This document shows positions 52,001 to 60,490 of a stretch of DNA of 64,000 bases, piece by piece. Under the pieces are notes generated by a model that had not been told where the DNA came from, did not search any database, and saw only the letters and a program-made list of their open reading frames with translations. The DNA is from JAFDVL01 sp043783625 (lineage in GTDB: Bacteria; Acidobacteriota; Blastocatellia; RBC074), in assembly GCA_043783625.1 (NCBI GenBank), contig JAYVZE010000017.1, positions 12,604 through 76,603 on the forward strand. Direction: 5' to 3'. Every line of letters begins with the position of its first letter. Within the stretch, counting starts at the first letter, position 1. A program made the translations under genes and the position numbers.

Positions 52001-54971
52001 AATTACAACCTGTGCCCTGATTAATCGTGAAAGTTTTTCCGGCAACGGTAATCGTGCCAGTTCGCGTCGCACCTGTATTTGCCAGCACCGAGTAATTGAC
52101 AGTGCCATTACCAGTTCCTGACGCACCTGCTGTGATTGAAATAAATGCTGCATTACTGATCGCTGTCCAGGCGCATCCGGTCGGTGAGGTGACATTGATC
52201 GTTCCGGTATTGGCAGCAGCGGTAATCGTGATCGGTACATCATTTGTTGGAGAAGTTGTATAGGTACAAATTTGTGCGTCCTGATTAATCGTAAAAGTTT
52301 TTCCGGCAATGGTAATCGTGCCAGTTCGCGCCACGCCCGTATTTGCCAACACGGAATAACTGACAGTGCCATTTCCGCTTCCTGACGCACCTGCTGTGAT
52401 GGAAATGAACGCTGGACTATTACTGACCGCAGTCCAGGCGCATCCGGTTGGCGATGTAACGCTGATTGTTCCGGTGTTGCTGGCTGCGGCAATCGTGATC
52501 GGCAGCTCTGGTGTAATCGTATAAGTACAAGGTATACCGTCCTGATTGAGCGTAAAGGTCCTGCCTTCGACTGTGATTGTTCCTGTCCGTGCGCCTCCGG
52601 CATTGGCGTCAAAAGTGAAATTCAGGGTTCCCGTACCTGTTCCGCTGGAAGTGGTATGAATCCAGGTCGCGGTTGTCGCCGCCGTCCAACGACAACCCGC
52701 CGTTGTTGTGACCGTGAAGCTCCCTTGTCCGGCTGCAAGAGTGACAGTTTGCGTGGATGCTCCCAGCGTGTAATTACAAGTGGCTGGCGTATACAATCCT
52801 AATTTTGAAATTTTCGCGCCATCCCAATCTCCGACAATCCTCCACCAGTTATTCATCAAATCAGTGTTCTCATGGAAGACCGCATTGTTGAGTCCGGGGA
52901 TTGATTGCATCCAGTAAATATACCAATTCGTTTCAGCTTTAGTGGTTGTATCGGGTGGAATTCCATTCCACCCGAAATTTAACCCGCTCCACTCGGTACT
53001 GTCGATTAGAAGCGTTGATTGAGGCGGATCAATCGCATTCCAATCTTTGATGTCGCTTTGACCACTTGCCCCATCGAAGTTAAGTTCCATTGCGGTATTC
53101 GGTGGACGCGTCGCTTTACCGACGCGCCCGTAGTTATGTGTACCATTTGGAAGCACACCCGTCTCGTCGAATCCCACGAAAGAACGCACAAACATGGTTG
53201 TATCGCCATCATGATTTTTGTTGGCATAAGTGAACAGTGCTTCGAGCTGGCTGGCATGCGTACGCGCCGCGAGATTGAAGGGTTTCGCCAGATCAATGCC
53301 ATAAATGGTGTAGGATTTATCATAAATCGGGAGGTCATCATTGCGTCGCGGATTGTTGGTGACATCTCCGGTCAATTGGCTGGACATATTGGCATCTTCA
53401 ACTAATGGTTTTTCAAAAACGGTCGAATTGTAACTGTAAGACTCGATCCAAAATTCCTTGACGTTTTGCGTCTTAACCAAGTCTTCTGCCTTAATCCGTG
53501 CCAGAATTTGTTTATAATCAGGATAGTATGTGCCCGATGTCGAACCTTTTATCCCGTTCGGGATAGGTTCATAAATATTGATGATTTTGACAACTTCATA
53601 ACCGAGCGAAGGCGTCGAAGCAGGCGTAATATAAGCGCGGAAGCGGCTCCCATTTTCCATCATGAATTTTAAATTTCGCTCTACTGAATACAAATTCGCT
53701 TTCACCGTCGTCAATGCTGTATTACTTCCGGCAATTGCGCTGTCAAGAATGGTGTCATTGGCGGCTGGTAAGTATCTGACAATGGCGACAGGAATTTTAT
53801 TGATATAGCCTGTTGCCGGAATTGCCAGATCGCTCCCGATAGGTTCAGGGTCAGAAGGTTTGGCAGCACTGCGAACATTGATTGCAATTGAAATCTGACT
53901 CGTGTTGAAAGCGGTGGTAATGGTTACTATTCCGGTAGCGGGAGCCGTATCTGAAGCGGCATCTTTCGCTTTGATCCTTCCTGTCACAACATCCATTTCA
54001 GCGATATGAGCATTTGAGGTTGACCAGGTAGCAATCAACACTGGTAGCTTCAATATTCCCACATTAGTAGTAGCGTTAAAACGCAAATCCTTCCAATAAC
54101 TCCAGCCCGGATATAATTCAATGGTGGTTGGGGCAGGTTGTAAAGTTGCAACGTCAACTAAAGCTGCGCTGACAACTGTGATACCGCTGATCATTCTGGT
54201 TGCAATTTCTTGAGAAGTTCGCGCCGCGTCACTTATTTTTACTTCATCAACGATGGCTTCAAGCGGGAAGCGGATGCCGTCTGCTCCAAGCTGAAAGCGG
54301 TTATTGGTAGCCTGATTAATGGTTGGTAAATTCCCCGTAAAATTACGGTCTGAAGCCAGCGAACCGTCAATATAAAGCCGGATAAATTTGCCAGTACTGC
54401 TCCAGGTAGCAGCGATATGATGCCACTCATCAACCCCCCAGGATTCAATCCCGGATTGAGCGTCTATTTCATTTGAGCCATTCTCGCTATTGCGGTTCAA
54501 CGAGATTTTGAGATTCGTCCCTTCTTTGTATAGCAATATTCCGCCGGTGGCTCCGTATCTTAAAATGTTGCGGGTTGTTGTATCGGTTCCATTCCAGTTA
54601 GGTTTGATCCAAAGCTCAATTGAGCCTTCCAGATCAGTAATGTTGCCTTCACTCGCATAGTAAAGTCGCTCATTCCTTCCAAGGTAGACGCCTTGATTAA
54701 CGATTCCAGTAGGGTAGGCCAAGCTCTTTGGATTCGAGCCGTTCAAGTCTGCTGTGGTTGGGATTTCACCAGCGTCTCCATTTGGCGAGTTATCAAACTG
54801 TAGGCGTAGTATCTCATTGGTCTGAGCCAGAACCGGAGGAGTCACTAGCTTCATGACGGAGTTCTTCGCTGAACTGGTCAGACCTGCGTAGGCTGCCAGG
54901 CAGCCGATAGCTAAAGAAATCAGGCATAGATAACGAAAGATTTTAGACAAAGATAGGGTAACGCTAGTCAT
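49002..54971 (-). CDS. Giant exported LamG/BACON-repeat protein
   Basis: About 1989 residues with an N-terminal hydrophobic segment (YLCLISLAIGCLAAYAGL). A LamG-type lectin-like domain (about 50-250) and a bacterial Ig-like region (about 260-370) come first, then about 350 residues of unknown domain (IYGIDLAKPFNL, NNWWRIVGDWDGAKI). Four BACON repeats (about 730-1070) follow, each with SxTGCxWTA and an end like TFTINQ. Two related Ig-like domains flank a dockerin-like loop (DLNNNLRIEINELTSYG). Two more BACON repeats (about 1415-1580), an Ig-like module and a C-terminal domain end the protein. BACON/LamG proteins usually bind carbohydrates or mucins. AGGAG precedes ATG 54971. Its role is unknown; glycan binding is plausible. 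Confidence 0.82.
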   Translation of the reverse strand: MTSVTLSLSKIFRYLCLISLAIGCLAAYAGLTSSAKNSVMKLVTPPVLAQTNEILRLQFDNSPNGDAGEIPTTADLNGSNPKSLAYPTGIVNQGVYLGRNERLYYASEGNITDLEGSIELWIKPNWNGTDTTTRNILRYGATGGILLYKEGTNLKISLNRNSENGSNEIDAQSGIESWGVDEWHHIAATWSSTGKFIRLYIDGSLASDRNFTGNLPTINQATNNRFQLGADGIRFPLEAIVDEVKISDAARTSQEIATRMISGITVVSAALVDVATLQPAPTTIELYPGWSYWKDLRFNATTNVGILKLPVLIATWSTSNAHIAEMDVVTGRIKAKDAASDTAPATGIVTITTAFNTSQISIAINVRSAAKPSDPEPIGSDLAIPATGYINKIPVAIVRYLPAANDTILDSAIAGSNTALTTVKANLYSVERNLKFMMENGSRFRAYITPASTPSLGYEVVKIINIYEPIPNGIKGSTSGTYYPDYKQILARIKAEDLVKTQNVKEFWIESYSYNSTVFEKPLVEDANMSSQLTGDVTNNPRRNDDLPIYDKSYTIYGIDLAKPFNLAARTHASQLEALFTYANKNHDGDTTMFVRSFVGFDETGVLPNGTHNYGRVGKATRPPNTAMELNFDGASGQSDIKDWNAIDPPQSTLLIDSTEWSGLNFGWNGIPPDTTTKAETNWYIYWMQSIPGLNNAVFHENTDLMNNWWRIVGDWDGAKISKLGLYTPATCNYTLGASTQTVTLAAGQGSFTVTTTAGCRWTAATTATWIHTTSSGTGTGTLNFTFDANAGGARTGTITVEGRTFTLNQDGIPCTYTITPELPITIAAASNTGTISVTSPTGCAWTAVSNSPAFISITAGASGSGNGTVSYSVLANTGVARTGTITIAGKTFTINQDAQICTYTTSPTNDVPITITAAANTGTINVTSPTGCAWTAISNAAFISITAGASGTGNGTVNYSVLANTGATRTGTITVAGKTFTINQGTGCNYLVSPLSQNFVAGGGAAVIAITAGTGCTWAAISNDNWITINVGSSSGTGSGAVNFTVAANTGANRSGTMTVAGQTFTITQDAPQAICITQRTLPAEYTNGQALQVSVQVSPPVNTQSHAVEETPPTGWTVSGIDNGGQFDAVNGKVKWGPFFDATARTLNYSVTPPAGTTGQKTFSGTVSINGTNNAICGTATIVAASLIHPSDLNNNLRIEINELTSYGAAWKAGTSWSRPPNPIDINYVTNAGLIWKLGEVYHYDASRTPPFVAGASISMLQPNEAMPLKMLQALGYMPGLGFGTGAATETAFAANPAAFVSGTAVASFNAANYTPGVGITVTISVTPDASTNVYAVEDTVPAGWVVSGINNSGAFDSNNHKVKWGPYFDNTARSLTYVVTPPTGETGNKTFIGSVSFDGISVSVAGTRSLSPPVACTYSLGAANQSFAAGGGVGSFTVIAPAGCAWNATPNDIWITVTQGSGNGNGAVNFSVAANTGIARSGTMTAGGQTFTINQGAGCSYMLNPVSQNFGAGGGTGTIAITAGTGCPWTAVPSTAWLTVTSANTGSGSGSVSFTVAASDGTARTGNISLGGQVFAVAQAANTAPTITAATGISATQNVVATSLTIATVSDTETPAANLTVTAMTIPAGITIGTITNTNGTISAPVSASCGATVGNNSITLKVTDGHGISVMTSLSINVINSPDCNPSPVDTSAGDHKIGSILIYNYYTSDVSQPASKNTQIKLTNTSDTAEVTVRMSLIDGQTGNISIVFFCLAANQTINFLASEYDPSVTGYIIAVAVDKITGCPVKANVLMGGAYVKLPTGHSANLSAVAVSAIAATPATCTVGGTTATINFDGVAYSRLPRLLAIDNLSSLKDGNNSILVLNRVGGNLISSAPSIGAVSGKIYDAGRIAEDFNFTASTPQSSNTFSANFPRIGPKKLDLFIPSGQSGWMKVGADSNIGLTGVLFNFNAVRSQYAYNGGNNLQAVTLAGAVTLDIPLAVPVCR
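52020..52545 (-). repeat. Tandem near-identical BACON repeats
   Basis: Two consecutive repeat units (about 52020-52275 and 52285-52545) are very similar in DNA, for example GTAATCGTGCCAGTTCGCG occurs at both, and TTCCTGACGCACCTGCTGTG is shared. The proteins differ in only a few places (SITAGASGTGNGTVNYSVLA against SITAGASGSGNGTVSYSVLA). This points to a recent duplication or conversion. Confidence 0.85.
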
Positions 54972-55528
54972 TTCAGCTCCTGGAAATAGTAAAGTCGCAG
55001 CATCTCTCACAGTGCTGCCCGCTAGATATCTTCACGCGGGTGTCAGTCAGTCAGTAACGAAGGAGCTTAAACCGAAGATGATGCCGGGCATCAGAGGAAT
55101 GAAGGCTTCGTGAGGTAGCTTATTAGGCTTAGTAAATTTTGAGGTAATACTCTTAGAATCTATGCTTGTGAAAAAGCCATGTCAAGCATAAAAATATAGT
55201 ATTACCGCAGTGATCGTATTTTCTAGAAAATATACAATTCCAAGTCGAGGGGTTCTCGCTCCTCAAAAAAGTATCTTGAAATCGTAAGAAAGCAATTCCT
55301 TGTACGAATAGATGAGAACTTACCAGGCTATTTATTCGCAAATATTTTGCAGGGGAACTTTCGCCAAGACCAGTGATGAAGATTCTCAGAAAGTGAAGCG
55401 AAAATCTCCTGGCAAGAAAGTTAAGTGACAAGTAATAGTCTTTCACATGCTAGTGACAGGAAATCATCCATTCTTTCGGTCAGAATAAATTTTTTTTGTA
55501 ATCGCGGAAAATTGATACGGGAATCAAG
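54972..55528. other. Intergenic region upstream of the LamG/BACON gene
   Basis: About 557 bases between the anti-sigma gene and the giant gene. It is A/T-rich in its middle. No ORF with a ribosome-binding site, no palindrome and no clear promoter is visible. Its length argues for a separate promoter for the giant gene, which could be a target of the adjacent sigma factor. Confidence 0.45.
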
Positions 55529-56512
55529 CTACTTTTTCACGACCCGGAAGCTGTAATCATTAATCTCTTCGTAGTCGCTCCGTGAATTTTTGCCGGACAG
55601 GTTGATAATGTAATCTTCGGTTGCGAGAGCTTTGGCGGGAATCTGAATCGTCAGAAAATCACCTTGCGCGGTTGGCTTCAGGTTCATCAGTTTGTGACCG
55701 GAAACCGTTTCGAGCACGGCGCGGTACGCTGAATATTCGGGATTGCGCTCGTATTTCAGTTTCAGGGTGACGCTCGTTACCTGTGGTGCGATGATGATCT
55801 TGTTTGATGCTTCATTGGCTGTGTCATCGCGGAATTGCCCGGGGCTGAGGACGCTTAATACTGTTACTGATGATGGAATTTTTTTCTGGGTTGGTGCGAT
55901 TGAATTCCCTTCAGAATTGGTTGCCGTTGGCGGTTTCTGCGGCGTTGTTGGCATCGGCGGTACTGGTATATTTGAAACTTGTACTTCGGCGATTGGTTGC
56001 TGCGGTATGCTGGCAATTGCTGGTGTTTGCCTGGCAGTGCGCCATGAATTTCCCGCGAACCAGACTCCGGTTATTGCTACGACGATAGCGATTGCAGCGA
56101 AGCCATAGCGCATCACAGGCTTTGGTAATGAGTTCAAAATTAATTGCCGGATGGTTGCCTTTTTCTGAGGGAAATACGGTACTGGCAGTGCCGCGATAGT
56201 TCGTTTTATCTCCTGTGCAATTTTCAGTTTTTGCCGACGCCGATCAGAGGTGAGGTAATCCGTCTCAAATTTTTGACGCTCAGATAAGGGTAAGATGTCG
56301 TCAACGTAATCGTCAATCAATTGATCTTCGACGGACTGGAGCTGGGCAAAGCTCTGGTTATCGGTGAAGAACTGTTCTTCAAATTGCGATTGCGCCGGTT
56401 CAGGCATTTTCCCTAATAAATACTGAATCATTTGTTGCCTACTGATGATTGGTGGAAAGTGATTATTTTTTCCGCTCATAAGTGTGTGTCGTGAACTGAT
56501 GATTTCTTTCAC
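55529..56512 (-). CDS. Membrane anti-sigma-like protein
   Basis: A 327-residue protein from GTG 56512; ATG 56479 is an equal alternative and neither has a clear ribosome-binding site. The N-terminal 110 residues are acidic and helical (MIQYLLGKMPEPAQSQFEEQ, EDQLIDDYVDDILPLSERQKF), the zinc-less anti-sigma N-terminal pattern common in acidobacterial genomes. One transmembrane helix lies near 134-155 (YGFAAIAIVVAITGVWF). A Pro-rich linker and a beta-rich C-terminal domain of about 100 residues, presumably periplasmic, follow. It should hold the sigma factor of the preceding gene (48 bases away) at the membrane. No zinc-finger HxxxCxxC is present. Confidence 0.78.
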   Translation of the reverse strand: MKEIISSRHTLMSGKNNHFPPIISRQQMIQYLLGKMPEPAQSQFEEQFFTDNQSFAQLQSVEDQLIDDYVDDILPLSERQKFETDYLTSDRRRQKLKIAQEIKRTIAALPVPYFPQKKATIRQLILNSLPKPVMRYGFAAIAIVVAITGVWFAGNSWRTARQTPAIASIPQQPIAEVQVSNIPVPPMPTTPQKPPTATNSEGNSIAPTQKKIPSSVTVLSVLSPGQFRDDTANEASNKIIIAPQVTSVTLKLKYERNPEYSAYRAVLETVSGHKLMNLKPTAQGDFLTIQIPAKALATEDYIINLSGKNSRSDYEEINDYSFRVVKK

Positions 56513-56560
56513 TAAAATCTTAAAATATTTATTGGTACACGGGGAAGTTACAATCAGGCA

Positions 56561-57157
56561 TCAAGAGTTTTTCAGATAGGCGGCAAATTCCACCGTCAGC
56601 CTTTGCCGTATCCGAAAGATTTTCAAGTAAAGCGCATTTTCTGAAATGCCCATTCTGGCGGCCATTTTCCGCCGATACTCGGCCTGCCCGGAGCCTGTTA
56701 TTTGATAATATTCGCTCAATAATTGACGGGTTGATTCAGGCAAGTTCAGAACAGCTTGCCGCATATAATTCAGCCGTGTTGCTTCAGTAACGCTTTGTTT
56801 AATCTCTTGTTCGTGAGAGATTGACAACTTTAGTTCGACACTCGCAAGGATTTCATCAAGCGAGACGGTCATTGACTCACGACGTTCTTCGAGGCAGACA
56901 AAGCGAGCAATGGATAATGCAAAGGCATCAATATTTCGTATTTCTTCGCCGATAAGGATTTTCCGGGCCAACCGGTTGAATGTTTCATCCACCAGCGCTT
57001 CAGATGCTTGGTGCTGGCGTGCTTCAAAATAAAAACTTAATTTAAGGCGCAAAGCTTCATAGCTCGCCCCCGCTTGTTCCCGGTCAGGATTAAGCCGAGC
57101 CAGCAGCACGTCTAGTGTTTCTTTTGTCAGTACCCAACCGGGATTACTTTTGACCAA
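56561..57157 (-). CDS. ECF-type RNA polymerase sigma factor
   Basis: A 198-residue sigma-70 family protein. Region 2 is represented by LSFYFEARQHQASEALVDETFNRLARKI and IRNIDAFALSIARFVCLEER. Region 4 is LNLPESTRQLLSEYY then RKMAARMGISENALYLKIFRIRQRL. It starts at TTG 57157, eight bases after AAAGG; no ATG or GTG fits better. It lies 21 bases past the stop of the TPR-CHAT gene and just before the anti-sigma gene. It directs transcription of an unknown regulon, perhaps including this operon. Confidence 0.85.
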   Translation of the reverse strand: MVKSNPGWVLTKETLDVLLARLNPDREQAGASYEALRLKLSFYFEARQHQASEALVDETFNRLARKILIGEEIRNIDAFALSIARFVCLEERRESMTVSLDEILASVELKLSISHEQEIKQSVTEATRLNYMRQAVLNLPESTRQLLSEYYQITGSGQAEYRRKMAARMGISENALYLKIFRIRQRLTVEFAAYLKNS

Positions 57158-57178
57158 ACCCTCAACCTTTCTCGATGC

Positions 57179-60100
57179 TCATTTCCATTCGCCTTGCAAC
57201 GTAAATGCAGCCCAAAAACTCGGGTGCGCCCAGCGCTTCTGTTCTAACAATTCAACCTGTGCGGCACGCAGGGCTGCTGCCGCGCTGAGCTTTTCTTCAC
57301 CCAACAGTTTCTGATAGAAAACTTTCATTAACTCGGCGGTTGCGCTGTCATTCACTTTCCACAAACTGGCGATAACGCGAGGTGCGCCAGCATACATAAA
57401 TCCACGGGTCAGACCGATCAGGCCTTCGCCTTTAACTTCTTTACCAAGTCCGGTCTGGCACGCGCTCAACACCACAAGATCGGCCTTTAGCTTTAAGTTA
57501 TAGATTTCGTGCAGTCGGAAAAATCCGTCCTGTGGCTGTCCTTTTTCGTTGACGAGTGAAAGCACCAGCCCTGATAAATCCGGGTGCGTACTATTGAGTA
57601 TCCCGTGAGTAGCGAAATGTAGAATGCGATAATCGCTCAATTTTTCATTCAATGCATTTTCACGACTGGCAGCAAAATTGAGCGCAGTTTTGCGATTCGG
57701 GGCAGCCACCAGATTAATGATGGAGTCTGCTTCGCGCCGCGTAAAGGGCAAACGGCGCAAGCTACTACTATTTTCTCCGACATCTCGCAGGGCTTGATCC
57801 AAATCCGGGGAAGCCGAAAGACGACTCCTTTTTTGTCCGGGATTAAGTAAGCGGGAATCATCGGTAGTAAAAACAGGATCAGCAAAAACGGCGATAGTTT
57901 TGAGCGCAGGCTGACGCGTCTTCATTTCGCGTCGCAGCATGGCCAGCGAAGTCGCTGAAGGCAGGTTTACGATTTCGTGGTTGACGATGAGTGGTGATCG
58001 GGTGTTTTCACCGACCACTGGCAACTGACCCTCGACCACCATTTCCGGCAGCGCTCCAAACGGCACGTATTGCAGTGCGCCATCGGCCACAATCATCAAC
58101 CGCTTGCCTGTTATTTCAGCGGCTGCGGGCCGGACGATCAGGCGGCTCAAAGCAGCGGCGACTTCAGTGGTTTCCTGATCCAACTGAATCAGCCATTTTT
58201 GTTTCGCAGTAAGGTTGGAAAAAACAGGCGGTTGCCCCTGCCGTTTGAGTAATTCGTGAAAGTGGCGCGCCGCCGCTTCGATGATGTCGCCTTTTGGCAA
58301 TTCATAACTCTTCAGTCCGGTGTTTGAAACTGCCCAAAGATAGCTGCGATCCTTGCCGAGCGAATACGACAAAAGAAGCGTGTTTTCGTCCAGTAAAGTT
58401 TGCTGAATTTCTTTTACTGTGAGTGGTTGGGATGGTGATAGAGCAGCATATTGAGGGCTGCTGGCATTGAGGGCTGTGCGCATTTCCTGCAATTCAGCCG
58501 TGAGTGCCTGGATTTCCAGCTCTGCGGCCTGGAGCAATTCCGGCCTTGCTTTATTGCCGACCAGTTTGCGCTGATATTCCGCTTTGGCATTGAGCCGTTG
58601 TTGTAATTCCTGTTCACGTTTGAGCAGTTCCGGCGCGATCCCTTGTCTGAGCTGCCGACGAGTGTTGGCTAAAGTTTCGCTCAGGCTGCGGGCGTGTGCC
58701 ATTTCGCTGGCTTGCAATGCTTCACCATCGTGACCCGCTACTGGTTCACGACGATGGAGTTGCATCAGCAGATCAACATAGAATTCATAATAATTCTTGA
58801 CCGTCGCCAGATAAGAAGCGCGCAAATCTTCGCTGTCAACGGTGGCGCGGACAGCTTCCGTAATGGCTAAGGCCGCTTCCATTTGCTGCCGCGCCAGCTT
58901 GAAATTCTCAGCCGCACAATCAAGCTGTGCGAGGTTATAAAGTGTATTGGCTTCGCCTTCGCGGTCGTTGGTCGTCCGGCGCAAAGTTAAGGCACGATTG
59001 AAATATTCACGCGCTTGTCCCGCATCTTTGAGATCATCATAAGTTAATCCAAGATAATTCAGTGTGTTTCCTTCGCTGTATTTATCGCCGACTTCCTGCC
59101 ACAAAACCTGCGCTTCGGAGTAATGATGCAAGGCGTTCTGAAACTGCCCTTGTAACGCATACACCGCACCAATATTGGTGAGTGTTTGCGCCTGCCCGCG
59201 ACGATTGCCGAGGCTGCGTCGAATGATTAGCGCGGGCTGCAAAGATTCTAACGCCCGCTGATAATCGCCTTTAGATTTATAGAAATTGCCCAGACTACTT
59301 TGCACATTCGCTTCGGACAGACTCCTGGAATCGTGAAAATATTGCCGGGCTTTTTCCAAATAACTCGCTGCCTGCTGATAGTCGCCCAGCGAAGTATAAA
59401 TTTCGCCCATTCGTGCATACGCCAGATGTTCGTTGGCCGTGTTATGCCCGATTTTGAAATGTTCCAGCGATTTTTTCAGATGATCTATCGCCTTCTGTTT
59501 TTCGCCGAGCGCAAGATAAATATTCGCCATACTGGAAAGTGCTACGCCCATTCCAATTGGCTTTTCCGCTGCAATCGCAGTGAAATGGTCATAGCAGGTG
59601 TATGACTGCTGATAATATTCCATCGCCTTCGTCAGTTCACCATACGCGCTATAAACGTGTCCGATGTTGGTCAGGCTCCAGCCCACCATATTTTCTCTTT
59701 TCTGCCTATCAAAGAGCGGTAAGGCTTCCAGATAATAATCAAGCGCACGCTGATAATCGCTACGCGCCGCATAAATTTGTCCAATGGGAAGTAATGATCC
59801 GGCAATGCGGGAAGGCACTCCAAGCTCGCGGAGAATAGCGAGTGCCTGCTTGAAATTTTCCAGTGCCGGATCAAATAGTTCTTTGGCTTTGTACGCTTCC
59901 GCCCTGAACGTCAAGGCGTTAGCTTCTAACTGGCGATCTCCTACAAAACGTGACAGATTGACCGCTTCGCTTGTGATAGTTACCAGTTCATTAAGCGAAT
60001 CCGGTGTACCAGTTGATAGCAACGGCCAGAAAATTTTCCCTAGCAAGAGCAGTTTCGCATACGCTGAATCATGTGCATCAGGACGTGCAATCATATAGGC

Positions 60101-60490
60101 AGTCAATTCGTAAGAGCCAGTGGTAGTGTCCAAATCCTCTTCGCCCCTGATTGCCAATTGATATGCGCCGTCCCGGTCAATTTGAAAAAGCATCTGACCG
60201 TTGACAGGTAACTTGAAAAACTGAACTTCAAGCAATTGTTTCCCGTCAGCGGAAGACAGGTTCAGAATCGGGATAAAATTTTGACAGGTGACTCTGACCT
60301 TTAAGAGCTGCCCTTGACGCAATTGCAACTCGAACGAATGACGATCTGTGTGTCTGAGTTCACCTTTGATTGACTGATCGAATTCAAGCTTTCTGGCGGG
60401 ATGATCGCTCGTTTGAGCAGTAACAGGAATCGCTGCAAAGACCATCAGCAGGCACTGCATAAGGAACAGGTAGCGAGATTGGACTGACAT
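57179..60490 (-). CDS. Exported TPR-CHAT protein (caspase-like)
   Basis: About 1103 residues. The signal peptide (MSVQSRYLFLMQCLLMVFAA, cleavage near VTAQ-TSD) supports ATG 60490; ATGs upstream would place repeat-derived codons ahead of it. An N-terminal PPC-like beta domain (about 25-150) is followed by a long array of TPRs (about 175-560, with AxxxYxxALxxxxx-type helices such as SDYQRALDYYLEALPLFDRQ). A helical linker and a C-terminal CHAT domain (about 820-1100) end the protein. The caspase-like dyad is visible: His in HFATHG (about 961) and Cys in LSACQTGLG (about 1008). CHAT domains are cysteine proteases in known cases (separase-like, Craspase). It heads the operon with sigma and anti-sigma genes. 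Confidence 0.9.
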   Translation of the reverse strand: MSVQSRYLFLMQCLLMVFAAIPVTAQTSDHPARKLEFDQSIKGELRHTDRHSFELQLRQGQLLKVRVTCQNFIPILNLSSADGKQLLEVQFFKLPVNGQMLFQIDRDGAYQLAIRGEEDLDTTTGSYELTAYMIARPDAHDSAYAKLLLLGKIFWPLLSTGTPDSLNELVTITSEAVNLSRFVGDRQLEANALTFRAEAYKAKELFDPALENFKQALAILRELGVPSRIAGSLLPIGQIYAARSDYQRALDYYLEALPLFDRQKRENMVGWSLTNIGHVYSAYGELTKAMEYYQQSYTCYDHFTAIAAEKPIGMGVALSSMANIYLALGEKQKAIDHLKKSLEHFKIGHNTANEHLAYARMGEIYTSLGDYQQAASYLEKARQYFHDSRSLSEANVQSSLGNFYKSKGDYQRALESLQPALIIRRSLGNRRGQAQTLTNIGAVYALQGQFQNALHHYSEAQVLWQEVGDKYSEGNTLNYLGLTYDDLKDAGQAREYFNRALTLRRTTNDREGEANTLYNLAQLDCAAENFKLARQQMEAALAITEAVRATVDSEDLRASYLATVKNYYEFYVDLLMQLHRREPVAGHDGEALQASEMAHARSLSETLANTRRQLRQGIAPELLKREQELQQRLNAKAEYQRKLVGNKARPELLQAAELEIQALTAELQEMRTALNASSPQYAALSPSQPLTVKEIQQTLLDENTLLLSYSLGKDRSYLWAVSNTGLKSYELPKGDIIEAAARHFHELLKRQGQPPVFSNLTAKQKWLIQLDQETTEVAAALSRLIVRPAAAEITGKRLMIVADGALQYVPFGALPEMVVEGQLPVVGENTRSPLIVNHEIVNLPSATSLAMLRREMKTRQPALKTIAVFADPVFTTDDSRLLNPGQKRSRLSASPDLDQALRDVGENSSSLRRLPFTRREADSIINLVAAPNRKTALNFAASRENALNEKLSDYRILHFATHGILNSTHPDLSGLVLSLVNEKGQPQDGFFRLHEIYNLKLKADLVVLSACQTGLGKEVKGEGLIGLTRGFMYAGAPRVIASLWKVNDSATAELMKVFYQKLLGEEKLSAAAALRAAQVELLEQKRWAHPSFWAAFTLQGEWK

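Noticed and set aside
52020..52545. Regular near-identical repeats that might suggest a CRISPR array
   Set aside because: They are whole BACON modules in one reading frame, of about 260 bases each, with no short direct repeats or unique spacers.
55529..60490. A true type III-E CRISPR (Craspase) locus
   Set aside because: No gRAMP/Cas7-11 gene, no CRISPR array and no adaptation genes are present; only the protease-sigma logic is similar.
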